Below, one piece after another: positions 28,767 through 37,109 of a stretch of 64,000 nt of DNA. Below the pieces are notes generated by a model. It saw nothing but the letters and a program-made list of their open reading frames with translations, was not told the origin of the DNA and searched no databases. Both the position numbers and the translations under genes were made by a program. Numbering within the stretch: position 1 is the first letter of the stretch; the number at the start of each line of letters is the position of its first letter. This stretch comes from Alicycliphilus denitrificans_A (GTDB lineage Bacteria > Pseudomonadota > Gammaproteobacteria > Burkholderiales > Burkholderiaceae_C), in contig NZ_CP126238.1 in NCBI RefSeq assembly GCF_044792555.1, forward strand, positions 3,224,001 to 3,288,000. The letters are read 5' to 3'.

Positions 28767-29828
28767 ATGCAAGAAACACAAATTTTATCGACCCGCCCCG
28801 CCCTCCTGCCCGAGCCCGTGCCGCGCGGCGCCAGCGTGGGCCGCGCGCTGGTGTTCGACGCCTGCCGGGTGGGCGTGGTGCTGCGCGCCGTGCTGTTCGT
28901 GGAGGCCGTGCTGGGCGTGGGCGCGATGTTCGGCGCCGCCACCCCCGGCGACTGGCTGGCGCGGCTGGCCCTGCTCACGGGCGGCGCCCTGCCGGCCACG
29001 CTGGCCTGGCTGATCACGGCCTGCAGCCTGAAGAAAGCCCTGCAGCGCCTGAAGGAGCCGCTGCAATACGTCGCCGGCGTGCTGCTGGGTATGCTGGCCG
29101 GCCTGTATGCCTGCGCCATGCTGGTGCTGTCCGGCACCGCGGAGGGCAGCCCGCCCTGGCTGGCCTGCGCGGCCAGCGGGGCGCTGCTGTCTGCGCTGCT
29201 GGTCACCGCCCTGCGGCTGCGTGCACGCGCACGCGCGCCGGCCGCCACCACGGCGCGCCTGGCCGAGCTGCAGTCGCGCATCCGCCCGCATTTCCTGTTC
29301 AACACGCTCAACAGCGCCATCGCCCTGGTGCGCGATGAGCCGGCCCGCGCCGAGGCCCTGCTGGAAGACCTGAGCGACCTGTTCCGCCACGCCCTGGTGG
29401 AACAGGGCGAATCAGCCACGCTGAGCGACGAGATCGCGCTGGCGCGGCGCTACCTGGACATAGAGCAGATACGCTTTGGCGCGCGCCTGGGCGTGCAATG
29501 GCAGCTCGACCCGCGCGCGGACGGCGCACATCTGCCGCCGCTCTTGCTGCAGCCGCTGGTGGAGAACGCCGTCAAGCATGGCGTGGAGCCCAGCGCCGGC
29601 GGAGGCAAGCTGCGCATCACGACCGAGCGGCGCGGCAGCCGCGTGGTGCTGACCATCACCAACACCCTGCCGCCGAACCTGCACCCGGATCAGCGCCCGC
29701 GCGGCCACGGCATCGCCCAGGCCAATGTGCGCGAGCGCCTGCGCCTGCTGCACGACGTGGACTGCGATTTCAGTGCCGGCATGCACAATGGCCTGTACCA
29801 GGTGCGCATCGCAATACCCGCCTCCTGA
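28767..29828 (+). CDS. algZ: LytS/AlgZ-type sensor histidine kinase
   Basis: A 353-residue kinase. The N-terminal half has four hydrophobic segments (about 32-56, 63-86, 98-120, 128-147). The His_kinase domain then starts with RIRPHFLFNTLNS; His175 is the predicted phospho-acceptor. An HATPase_c-type region follows (PLVENAVKHGVEP as N box, GHGIAQANVRERL as glycine box). This is the architecture of AlgZ/FimS, the partner of AlgR. The regulator gene begins 9 nt downstream, and argH lies divergently upstream, as in Pseudomonas, which supports the assignment. What it senses is not apparent. Confidence 0.87.
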   Translation: MQETQILSTRPALLPEPVPRGASVGRALVFDACRVGVVLRAVLFVEAVLGVGAMFGAATPGDWLARLALLTGGALPATLAWLITACSLKKALQRLKEPLQYVAGVLLGMLAGLYACAMLVLSGTAEGSPPWLACAASGALLSALLVTALRLRARARAPAATTARLAELQSRIRPHFLFNTLNSAIALVRDEPARAEALLEDLSDLFRHALVEQGESATLSDEIALARRYLDIEQIRFGARLGVQWQLDPRADGAHLPPLLLQPLVENAVKHGVEPSAGGGKLRITTERRGSRVVLTITNTLPPNLHPDQRPRGHGIAQANVRERLRLLHDVDCDFSAGMHNGLYQVRIAIPAS

Positions 29829-29837
29829 TCAAGACGC

Positions 29838-30581
29838 ATGCATATCCTCATCGTGGACGACGAGCTTCTGGCACGCAGCCGCCTGCGCACCCTGCTGGGC
29901 GATTGCGACGCACGCCATCAGGTGACCGAGGCCGCCCACGCCGGCGACGCGCTGACCCAGCTTGCCATCAGCGGCGGCCGCGCCGTGGACCTGGTGCTGC
30001 TGGACATCCACATGCCGGGCCAGGACGGCCTGGCGCTGGCGCAGCAGATCCAGGGCCTGCCGTACCCACCGGCCATCGTTTTTGTCACCGCGCACGCAGA
30101 CCATGCACTGAGCGCCTTCGAGCTGGACGCCGTGGACTACCTCACCAAGCCCGTGCGCCTGCAGCGCCTGCAGCAGGCGCTGGCCAAGGCGCAGCGCGCC
30201 ACGGGCCAGGGTGTTTCGTTGCCGTCCACGCCACCGGCCGAGGGCGAGGCGCTATTGATACAGGAGCGAGGCCGCACCGAGCGCGTGCCGCTGGCCGAGG
30301 TGCTGTACCTGCGTGCCGAGCAGAAGTACGTGACGGTGCGCACCACCACGCGCAGCTTTATCGTGGACGATGCACTGGCCGACCTGGAGGCGCGCCACGC
30401 CGCGCATTTCCTGCGCGTACACCGCAGCACCTTGGTGGCGCGCCGCGCCATGCGGGCGCTGGAGCGGCACTACGACGCCGCCGAGGGCGAGGGCTGGGCC
30501 GTGCGCCTGCATGGCCTGGCCGAGCCCCTGCCCGTCTCGCGCCGCCAGGTGGCCGCGGTGCGCGAGGCGCTGGCCGCCTGA
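29838..30581 (+). CDS. algR: LytTR response regulator, AlgR-like
   Basis: A 247-residue response regulator. The receiver domain has acidic Asp7-Asp8, the phospho-accepting Asp56 (LLDIHMPGQDG), Thr84 and Lys104 (YLTKPV). A Pro/Ser linker follows at about 122-137, and a LytTR DNA-binding domain ends the protein (residues about 142-247, with VLYLRAEQKYVTVRT and FLRVHRSTLVARRAM). It forms an operon with the upstream kinase gene. AlgR homologues govern type IV pili, twitching and exopolysaccharide in Pseudomonas; whether the same targets are controlled here cannot be told from this window. Confidence 0.88.
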   Translation: MHILIVDDELLARSRLRTLLGDCDARHQVTEAAHAGDALTQLAISGGRAVDLVLLDIHMPGQDGLALAQQIQGLPYPPAIVFVTAHADHALSAFELDAVDYLTKPVRLQRLQQALAKAQRATGQGVSLPSTPPAEGEALLIQERGRTERVPLAEVLYLRAEQKYVTVRTTTRSFIVDDALADLEARHAAHFLRVHRSTLVARRAMRALERHYDAAEGEGWAVRLHGLAEPLPVSRRQVAAVREALAA

Positions 30582-30592
30582 AGCTCTGTGCG

Positions 30593-31414
30593 TCAATGCC
30601 CGTGGTGCGCCAGCGCGCCCACCACGGTCACGGCCAGGATGCCGGCCGCGAGCCAGGCGATCTGCACCAGTGTCTGCGCGGCAGTCAGGCGCTTTTGCAG
30701 CTGCGGGATCAGATCGGCCAGGGCCACATAGATGAAGCTGCTGGCGGCAATGGTCAGAAAGTAGGGCAGCGCCCCGTCCCACAGCCCCACCAGGTAGTAG
30801 CCCACCAGCCCGCCCAGGGCCGTCACGGCGCCGGCCAGCGACACCTTGAGCACGGCCGCGCTGCGGTGGTGACTGCTGTGGCGCAGCACCACCAGGTCGC
30901 CGATATGGTGCGGCACCTCATGCGCCAGCACCGACAGCGCGGCCATCGCGCCCAGGCGCATGTCGGCAATGAAGGCCGAGGCGATCAGCACCCCGTCGCC
31001 AAAGCAGTGCACGCTGTCGCCCGTGAGCAGGGACCAGCCGCCATGCCCGTGGTGGTGGTGGCCGTGGTGCTGCTCGTGGTGATGCCCGTGCGCCCCATGG
31101 CCGTGGATATGCCGCTCGGCCGCGCTGTGCTCGTGGCCGTGGTGCCACAGCTCGGCCTTGTCCAGCAGGAAGAAGAACACCAGGCCCAGCAGCAGTGTGA
31201 CGAACAAATCATGCGCATCGACCGACCCCTCGAAGGCCTCGGGCAGGATGAGCGTGAAGGCCGTGGCCAGCAGCGCGCCGGCCGCCAGGCTCAGCAAATG
31301 CTGCGGTCCGACGCGCCCACGCCCGCCCAGACCCACGCGCAGCAGCGCCGCCGCAACCCACACGCTGCCAATGCCTGCGGCCAGGGTGGCCAGAATGATT
31401 GCTACCAATGTCAT
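30593..31414 (-). CDS. ZIP-family divalent metal transporter
   Basis: A 273-residue membrane protein with about eight helices. The metal-binding signatures are on helices 4 and 5: HCFGDGVLIASAF and HEVPHHIGDLVVL. Between helices 3 and 4 lies a histidine-rich loop (about 91-124, including HGHHHEQHHGHHHHGHGG), a metal-sensing or chelating feature of ZIP proteins. Zinc or a related cation is the likely substrate. Its start codon is overlapped by a dispersed repeat, and a minus-strand terminator lies about 60 nt upstream, suggesting a separate short transcript or attenuation ahead of it. Confidence 0.92.
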   Translation of the reverse strand: MTLVAIILATLAAGIGSVWVAAALLRVGLGGRGRVGPQHLLSLAAGALLATAFTLILPEAFEGSVDAHDLFVTLLLGLVFFFLLDKAELWHHGHEHSAAERHIHGHGAHGHHHEQHHGHHHHGHGGWSLLTGDSVHCFGDGVLIASAFIADMRLGAMAALSVLAHEVPHHIGDLVVLRHSSHHRSAAVLKVSLAGAVTALGGLVGYYLVGLWDGALPYFLTIAASSFIYVALADLIPQLQKRLTAAQTLVQIAWLAAGILAVTVVGALAHHGH

Positions 31415-31462
31415 AGCTTTTCGCGCCCTACCCTATTGGGTTTAAGGCTTATTTTTAAAAAA
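31408..31462 (+). repeat. Dispersed hairpin repeat, copy g
   Basis: Plus-strand copy: TGTCATAGCTTTTCGCGC, CCC-loop-GGG stem, then TTTAAGGCTTATTTTTAAAA. It overlaps the first codons and leader of the ZIP transporter gene. Confidence 0.6.
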
Positions 31463-31469
31463 CACCATC

Positions 31470-31490
31470 AAAAAAAGCCCCGAAGGGCTT
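31470..31490 (-). terminator. Intrinsic terminator on the minus strand, upstream of the ZIP gene
   Basis: Stem AAGCCC-TTCG-GGGCTT read on the minus strand, with a T-run after it. A TTGACA hexamer lies at 31543-31548 on the same strand, so a short transcript of 50-60 nt may start and stop here. Confidence 0.6.
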
Positions 31491-31643
31491 GCGGTCGCTG
31501 CGGCAGGGCCGCCAACCAGTACAGCCTTCATCTTATCAACCGTGTCAAGCGGCAGGCTGCTCGGCGCCGAGTGTAGGCCCCGGGCGGATTGGCTACAGTG
31601 CCAGCATTCCCGCGGGCACGCAAACATATAGGAGACACCCGCC

Positions 31644-33977
31644 TTGACCACCGCATCCACCCTGGACACCACCCGCTTCGGCAGCGGCCAGGCCGTGCAG
31701 CGCCTGGAAGACGCCCAGCTGCTGCGCGGCGAGGGGCGCTTTGCCGACGACTTCGCGCCGGGCGGCCTGGCGCACCTGGTCTTCGTGCGTTCGCCCCATG
31801 CGCATGCGCGCATTACCCGCATAGCCCTGGACGCCGCGCGCGCCCTGCCCGGCGTGCTGGCCATCTACACCGGAGCCGACCTGGTGGCCGCGGGCGTGCA
31901 GCCCCTGCCCGGCCCGGGCATGAAGCGCGCCGACGGCAGCCCCGGCGCCAGCCCCGCACGCCACGCGCTGGCGCACGAGGTGGCGCGCTTCGTCGGCGAG
32001 CCGGTGGTCGCCGTGGTGGCCGAGTCCCTGCAGCAGGCCAGGGACGCGGCCGAGGCCGTGTGGGTTCAGTATGAGGAACTGCCCGCCGTGGTCGACGTGC
32101 AGGACGCACTGACCGCCGGCGCGCCGCTGCTCACGCCCGCCGCGCCGGACAACATCGCCGCCGAGATGCGCCACGGCGACGCCGCCGCCAGCGCGCGCGC
32201 CTTTGCCCAGGCCGCGCATGTGGTGCGCCTGGATCTGACCAACCAGCGCGTGGCCGCGGTGACGCTGGAGCCGCGCGCGCTGCTGGCCTGGGTGGCACCC
32301 GAGGACGGGCGCCTGACGCTGCGCATAAGCACGCAAATGCCCAGCGGCGTGAAGAAGCAGGTCTGCGCCTGCCTGGGGCTGGCCAGCAGCCAGGTGCGCG
32401 TGGTCGTGGGCGACGTGGGCGGCGGCTTTGGCATGAAGACCTCGGCCTACCCCGAGGATGTCGCCACCGCCTGGGCCGCGTGGCAACTGAAGCGCCCCGT
32501 GAAATGGGTGGCCGAGCGCGGCGAGGAGTTCCTCTCGTCCGCCCATGGCCGCGACGTGCGCAGCCAGGCCGAGCTGGCGCTCGATACAGAAGGCCGCATC
32601 CTCGCGCTGCGCCTGCATTCGCAGGCCAACGTAGGCGCCTACGCCACGCCCACAGGCGTCGCCATCCAGCTCTTGATCGGCCCCTGGGTGCAGACCAGCG
32701 TGTACGACATCGCGCCTATCGACTTTCACTTCCAGGCCGTGCTGACGAACACCGCGCCCACCGGCGCCTACCGCGGTGCGGGCCGGCCCGAGGCGATCTA
32801 CCTCATGGAGCGGCTGATGGACGAGGCCGCGCGCCAGACCGGCATGGACCGCGTGCTGCTGCGCCGGCGCAACCTCATCCGCCCGGAGCAGATGCCCTAC
32901 ACCAACGCCATGGGCCAGACCTATGACTGCGGGCGCTTCGAGCAGGTGATGGACCAGGGCCTGGCGCTGGCGGACTGGGACGGCTTTGAGGCGCGCGCCG
33001 CCGCCTCGCTTGCGCGCGGGCTCTGGCGCGGCCTGGGGCTGGCCACCTTCCTGGAATGGACCGGCGGCAACGCCTTCGAAGAGCGCGTCACCGTCACCAT
33101 CGGCGCCGACGGCGTGGTCGAGGTGTTCTCGGCCGTCAACGCCATGGGCCAGGGCATTGCCACGTCGCTCGCGCAGCTGGTGGTGGACGCCTTCGGCATC
33201 CCCCTCGCACAGGTGCGCGTGGTGCTGGGCGACACCGACCGCGGCGACGGCTTTGGCAGCGCCGGCTCGCGCTCGCTGTTCACCGGCGGCTCGGCCGTGC
33301 GCATCGGTGCGGAGCGCACCATAGAGCATGGCCGGCAACTTGCCGCCGAGGCGCTGGAAGCCTCGGTGCACGACGTGCAATACCAGGCCGGGCGCTACCA
33401 GGTCGCGGGCACGGACCTGGGGCTGACACTGGCGGAGCTGGCCGCGCGCCAGAGCGACGCGCGCATCTTCATGGACAGCACCAGCGCCGTGGCCGGCCCC
33501 TCCTGGCCCAACGGCTGCCATGTGTGCGAGGTGGAGCTCGACCCCGCCACCGGCGCCTTGCGCGTCCTGGACTACGCCAGCGTCAACGACGTGGGCCGCG
33601 TGGTGAATCCGCTCATCGTGCGCGGGCAGCTCGACGGCGGCGCGGTGCAGGGCCTGGGCCAGGCACTGTGCGAGGCGATAGCCTACGACCCGGCCAGCGG
33701 CCAGCTCATCAGCGGCAGCCTGATGGACTACGCGCTGCTGCGTGCCGAGGGCGCGCCGCCGTTTCGCCACCTGCTGGACGAAACCACCCCCTGCCTGAAC
33801 AACCCGCTGGGCGTGAAGGGCGTGGGCGAGCTGGGCACGATCGGCGCCGCGCCCTGCGTGGTCAACGCCGTGGCCGACGCCCTGGCGCGCGCCGGCCGGG
33901 CCGACCTGGCGCCGCGGCTGCAGATGCCGCTAACACCCGGCCGGCTGTGGCAGCTGCTGCTGCAGCCCAGGGTCTGA
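31644..33977 (+). CDS. Aerobic-type molybdenum hydroxylase large subunit (xanthine dehydrogenase/CoxL family)
   Basis: A 777-residue molybdopterin-cytosine-dinucleotide subunit. Cofactor-binding segments GGGFGMKTSAYPE, GAYRGAGRPEA, GQGIATSLAQ and GSAGSRSLFTGGSAV are present, and the catalytic glutamate is Glu729 in GVGELGTIGAAP. The active-site loop reads AYRGAGR, the form II type, rather than the AYXCSFR of true CO dehydrogenase, so it should hydroxylate an aldehyde or N-heterocycle. The start is an unusual TTG at 31644, supported by AGGAGA 8 nt upstream; no nearby in-frame ATG matches the family N-terminus. The iron-sulfur and FAD subunits normally encoded alongside are not in the window, so it is an orphan. 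Confidence 0.9.
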   Translation: MTTASTLDTTRFGSGQAVQRLEDAQLLRGEGRFADDFAPGGLAHLVFVRSPHAHARITRIALDAARALPGVLAIYTGADLVAAGVQPLPGPGMKRADGSPGASPARHALAHEVARFVGEPVVAVVAESLQQARDAAEAVWVQYEELPAVVDVQDALTAGAPLLTPAAPDNIAAEMRHGDAAASARAFAQAAHVVRLDLTNQRVAAVTLEPRALLAWVAPEDGRLTLRISTQMPSGVKKQVCACLGLASSQVRVVVGDVGGGFGMKTSAYPEDVATAWAAWQLKRPVKWVAERGEEFLSSAHGRDVRSQAELALDTEGRILALRLHSQANVGAYATPTGVAIQLLIGPWVQTSVYDIAPIDFHFQAVLTNTAPTGAYRGAGRPEAIYLMERLMDEAARQTGMDRVLLRRRNLIRPEQMPYTNAMGQTYDCGRFEQVMDQGLALADWDGFEARAAASLARGLWRGLGLATFLEWTGGNAFEERVTVTIGADGVVEVFSAVNAMGQGIATSLAQLVVDAFGIPLAQVRVVLGDTDRGDGFGSAGSRSLFTGGSAVRIGAERTIEHGRQLAAEALEASVHDVQYQAGRYQVAGTDLGLTLAELAARQSDARIFMDSTSAVAGPSWPNGCHVCEVELDPATGALRVLDYASVNDVGRVVNPLIVRGQLDGGAVQGLGQALCEAIAYDPASGQLISGSLMDYALLRAEGAPPFRHLLDETTPCLNNPLGVKGVGELGTIGAAPCVVNAVADALARAGRADLAPRLQMPLTPGRLWQLLLQPRV

Positions 33978-33980
33978 ACC

Positions 33981-34745
33981 TCACCAGCGCGGCTTGCGCT
34001 TCTCGACGAAGGCGGCAATGCCCTCGCGGGCGGCATCGGTCAGCGCCACGTTGCAGAAGCTGTCCGCCGCGGCCGCCACCGCCTGGCGGTAGCCGTTGTC
34101 GTTGGCCAGCACGAAGGCATTGCGCCCAAAGCGCACCACCTCGGGCGACTTGCCGCACAGCGTCTGCGCCAGCACCCGCGCGCCCTCAAGTGCCTGGCCG
34201 GGCTCAGTCAGGCGCGACACCAGGCCCAGCGACTGCGCCTCCTGCGCGTCGAAGGCGCGCCCGGTGAACAGCAGCTCGAAGGCGCGGTGCTTGCCCACGA
34301 TGCGCGGCAGATGGGTGAAGTGGATGGAGGGCAGCACGCCGGCGTCGATCTCGGGGTAGCCGAAGGTCGCATCGGACGAGGCGACGATCATGTCGCAGGA
34401 GATGGCGATCGTCATGCCGCCGCCGCGCGCCGTGCCGCCCACGGCCGCGATCGTCGGCTTGCCCATCTGGAACTGCACCTCGGTCATGCGCACATACAGC
34501 CGGTCGAGCAGCGCCCGCACCTTCTGGTGCGCGCCCGCATGCACGGCCGAAAGATCCAGGCCCGCCGAAAAACGGCCCGGCACCCGGCTGCCGATGATCA
34601 CGGCGCGCACCTCGGGATCGCGCGCGGCGCGCTCCAGCGCGTCCAGGAAATCCCCCAGCATGGCCTCGGTCAGGGCGTTGACCGGCGGGTTGTTGAACAG
34701 GATTTCCGCCACCCGGTTGTGGACTTCATAGCTGAACAAAGACAT
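33981..34745 (-). CDS. Enoyl-CoA hydratase/isomerase family protein
   Basis: A 254-residue crotonase. The oxyanion-hole segments are visible in SRVPGRFSAGLDLS and AVGGTARGGGMTIAISCD, and ATFGYPEIDAGVLPS follows. The catalytic Glu pair of classical hydratases is not clearly in place (GYPEIDAGVLPS has one), so the reaction could be hydration, isomerisation or hydrolysis of an acyl-CoA. Start ATG 34745 has AAAAGGA 7 nt upstream; longer in-frame upstream sequence lacks support. It lies 19 nt after the CoA-transferase gene in the same direction, so the two probably act in one pathway. Confidence 0.88.
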   Translation of the reverse strand: MSLFSYEVHNRVAEILFNNPPVNALTEAMLGDFLDALERAARDPEVRAVIIGSRVPGRFSAGLDLSAVHAGAHQKVRALLDRLYVRMTEVQFQMGKPTIAAVGGTARGGGMTIAISCDMIVASSDATFGYPEIDAGVLPSIHFTHLPRIVGKHRAFELLFTGRAFDAQEAQSLGLVSRLTEPGQALEGARVLAQTLCGKSPEVVRFGRNAFVLANDNGYRQAVAAAADSFCNVALTDAAREGIAAFVEKRKPRW

Positions 34746-34764
34746 GGCTTTTCCTTTTCTTGCT

Positions 34765-35973
34765 TCAAACCTGAGACTCATTTGACTGCCCGGCCCCGAC
34801 CACGCCCTGCTGCGCCAGGCCGGCGATGTACTGCGCGTCATAACCGAGCTGCCGCAGGATCTCCTGCGTGTGCTCGCCCAGCAAGGGCGCGGGGCGCGAG
34901 GCGCTGCGCGGCCGATGCTGGAACTGCACCGGATGGCCAATGTTGCGCACCCGCCCGAGCACGGGGTGCTGCGTCTCGGCGACGATGGCGCGGGCCTGCA
35001 CCTGCGGGTGGGCCAGCGCCTGGCCCAGCGTATGGATGGGCGAACAGGGGACGCTGGCCTGCTCCAGGCAGGCCATCCACTGGGCGACGGTCTTGCGTTT
35101 CATCACGGGCCTGAGCAGCGCCACCACCTTCTCGTGGTTGGCCACACGCAGGGCGTTGGTCGCAAAGTCCGGATGCTCCACCCAGTCCTGCAGATCCGCC
35201 ACGACGCAAAAGCGCCGCCACTGCGCATCATTGCCCGCGCCCAGCATGATGGCGCCATCCTGTGCGTCAAACGCCTGGTAGGGAACCATCGACGGGTGGG
35301 CCGTGCCCATCGGCCTGGGGTTGATGCCGGTCTGCCAATAGCTTTGCGCCATATAGGTCATGAAGCCTAAAGCGGTATCGAGCAGCGACACCTCCAGGTA
35401 CACCCCCTTGCCGCTGCGCCCGCGCTCGATCACCGCCGCCAGCACCCCGCTGAGCGCATTCATCGCCGAGCCTATGTCCACGGGCGAAAAGCTCGCGCGC
35501 GCATAGTCGCCACCGGGCTGGCCCATGGTGCTGAGCATGCCGCTGAAGGCCTGCAGCATCACGTCGTAGCCGGGAGCGCTGCCCAGGGGGCCATTGCGCC
35601 CGTAGCCCGAGATTTCGCAGTAGATCAGCCGCTCATTCAGCGCGGACAGCGTCTCGTAGTCCACCCCCAGTTTTTTTGCCGTGCCGCCGCCAAAGCCCTG
35701 CAGCACGATGTCGGCGTCCTTGACCAGGCGCTGGACGATTTCGCGGCCCTGCTGCGACTTCAGGTCGACCGCGATGCTGCGCTTGTTGTGGTTGACGGCG
35801 ACGAAGATCGCCGACTCTCCCTGCGTCTGGGGCAGCCAGCGGCGCGTGTCGTCCCCGTCCACGGTCTCCACCTTGATCACGTCGGCGCCATACTCGCCCA
35901 GGTATTGGCCGCACAGCGGCCCGGCCAGCACCTTGGTCAGATCGACCACCTTCATTCCCCGTAGCGGCTGCAT
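34765..35973 (-). CDS. Class III CoA-transferase (CaiB/BaiF family)
   Basis: A 402-residue CoA-transferase. The start motif MKVVDLTKVLAGPLCGQYLGEYGADVIKVE is truncated to show the family's conserved N-terminus, and the catalytic aspartate is Asp137 in APGYDVMLQAFSG, equivalent to Asp169 of formyl-CoA transferase. ATG 35973 is chosen since AGGAGA lies 5 nt upstream; a GTG five codons earlier would overlap that site. It activates a carboxylic acid by CoA transfer from a donor thioester. It sits between a Bug receptor gene and an enoyl-CoA hydratase gene, so together they suggest uptake, CoA activation and further conversion of one carboxylate. The substrate is unknown. Confidence 0.93.
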   Translation of the reverse strand: MQPLRGMKVVDLTKVLAGPLCGQYLGEYGADVIKVETVDGDDTRRWLPQTQGESAIFVAVNHNKRSIAVDLKSQQGREIVQRLVKDADIVLQGFGGGTAKKLGVDYETLSALNERLIYCEISGYGRNGPLGSAPGYDVMLQAFSGMLSTMGQPGGDYARASFSPVDIGSAMNALSGVLAAVIERGRSGKGVYLEVSLLDTALGFMTYMAQSYWQTGINPRPMGTAHPSMVPYQAFDAQDGAIMLGAGNDAQWRRFCVVADLQDWVEHPDFATNALRVANHEKVVALLRPVMKRKTVAQWMACLEQASVPCSPIHTLGQALAHPQVQARAIVAETQHPVLGRVRNIGHPVQFQHRPRSASRPAPLLGEHTQEILRQLGYDAQYIAGLAQQGVVGAGQSNESQV

Positions 35974-36000
35974 AGGTCTCTCCTGCACTGCGCGTCTGCC

Positions 36001-36975
36001 TTATTCGGCCTTGATGCCGATGGACAGCGCGGTGTCGCGCCATTTCCTGGTTTCGCTGGCGACGAAGGCATCAAGCTTGTCGGGCGCCACGTAGAGGTTG
36101 TCAACCCCGCGGGCCGCGACGTTCTGCTTGTACTCGGGGTCCTGCACCGCCTTGGACACGGCCTGGCGCAGCCCCTTCACCATCTCGGGCGGTGTCTTGG
36201 CGGGCACCTGCAGCATCAGCCAGAAGTTCACATCCGCCGTGCCATAGCCCAGCTCCTTGAGCGTGGGCACATCGGGCAGCAGCGGCGAGCGCTGGGGCGA
36301 GGTGATCGCCAGCGCCACGAGCTTCTCGGCCTTCACATTCGCAATCGCGGTCGTCATGCTGTCGAACATGTAGTCGATGCGACCGGCCAGCATGTCCTTG
36401 GCCGCATCACCGCTGCCCTTATAGGCAATGGGCTCGGCGGCGACCTGGGTCGCCTTTCCAAACAGCGTGCCGTAGAAATGCGGCGAGCTTCCCGGCCCGA
36501 AGGTCGCGAAATTCAGCTGCGCATTCTTTTGCTTGCCCTTGGCGACCAGTTCGGCAAGGGTCTTGATGCCCGATGAGGGATGGACGACCAGCACATTCGG
36601 CAGGGCGCCGGTAATGCCCACCGGCACCAGGTCGCGCGCGGGATTGAAGTCCTGGTCCGGATACATCAGCGGGTTGATGGCCTGCATGGCGATCGTCGTA
36701 TGCACCAGGGTCAGCCCGTCGGGCTTGGACGCCATGACCTGCTTGGCACCGATATTGCCGCTGGCGCCCGGACGGTTGTCGATGATGACCTGCGTGCCCA
36801 GCTCGCGCCCCAGCGGCCGGGCCAGCAGGCGCGCGATGAAGTCCGTCGGACCGGCCGCGGCAAAGGGCACGACCAGTGTGGTTGTTTTTCCGGCGCCCGA
36901 TTGCGCTGCCGCCTGCAAAGACAGGGTTGCGGCCAAGACTGCCGCCACCCAGGCCCAGCGCGTCACTTGATGCAT
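36001..36975 (-). CDS. Bug-family tripartite tricarboxylate transporter receptor
   Basis: A 324-residue periplasmic binding protein with a Sec signal peptide (WAWVAAVLAATLSLQAAAQ). Binding-pocket segments VVPFAAAGPTDFIARLLARPL and IIDNRPGASGNIGAK are typical of Bug proteins. Two starts are possible; ATG 36975 (MHQVTRW) has AAGGAG at a 6-nt spacing, while the ATG two codons earlier abuts that site directly. It is the first gene of a three-gene run with the CoA-transferase (27 nt downstream) and enoyl-CoA hydratase, and is divergent from a LysR regulator. It probably delivers the substrate of that pathway. Confidence 0.93.
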   Translation of the reverse strand: MHQVTRWAWVAAVLAATLSLQAAAQSGAGKTTTLVVPFAAAGPTDFIARLLARPLGRELGTQVIIDNRPGASGNIGAKQVMASKPDGLTLVHTTIAMQAINPLMYPDQDFNPARDLVPVGITGALPNVLVVHPSSGIKTLAELVAKGKQKNAQLNFATFGPGSSPHFYGTLFGKATQVAAEPIAYKGSGDAAKDMLAGRIDYMFDSMTTAIANVKAEKLVALAITSPQRSPLLPDVPTLKELGYGTADVNFWLMLQVPAKTPPEMVKGLRQAVSKAVQDPEYKQNVAARGVDNLYVAPDKLDAFVASETRKWRDTALSIGIKAE

Positions 36976-37057
36976 AGCCATCTCCTTGAAAAGCATCTCT
37001 CGAATCACGATGGCTGCAGTCTGCGTGCCCGGGAGATATTTGACAAAGACATGTTTC

Positions 37058-37072
37058 TTATCTCACGCATAA
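37058..37072. promoter_or_regulatory. Candidate LysR-type operator
   Basis: TTAT-CTCACGC-ATAA is an interrupted dyad containing the T-N11-A core of LysR boxes. It is in the 134-nt space between the LysR gene (start 37110) and the divergent Bug receptor gene (start 36975). Confidence 0.5.
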
Positions 37073-37109
37073 TGAAAAAATATGGGCAAGACACTCTTTC
37101 ACGCCGGCC

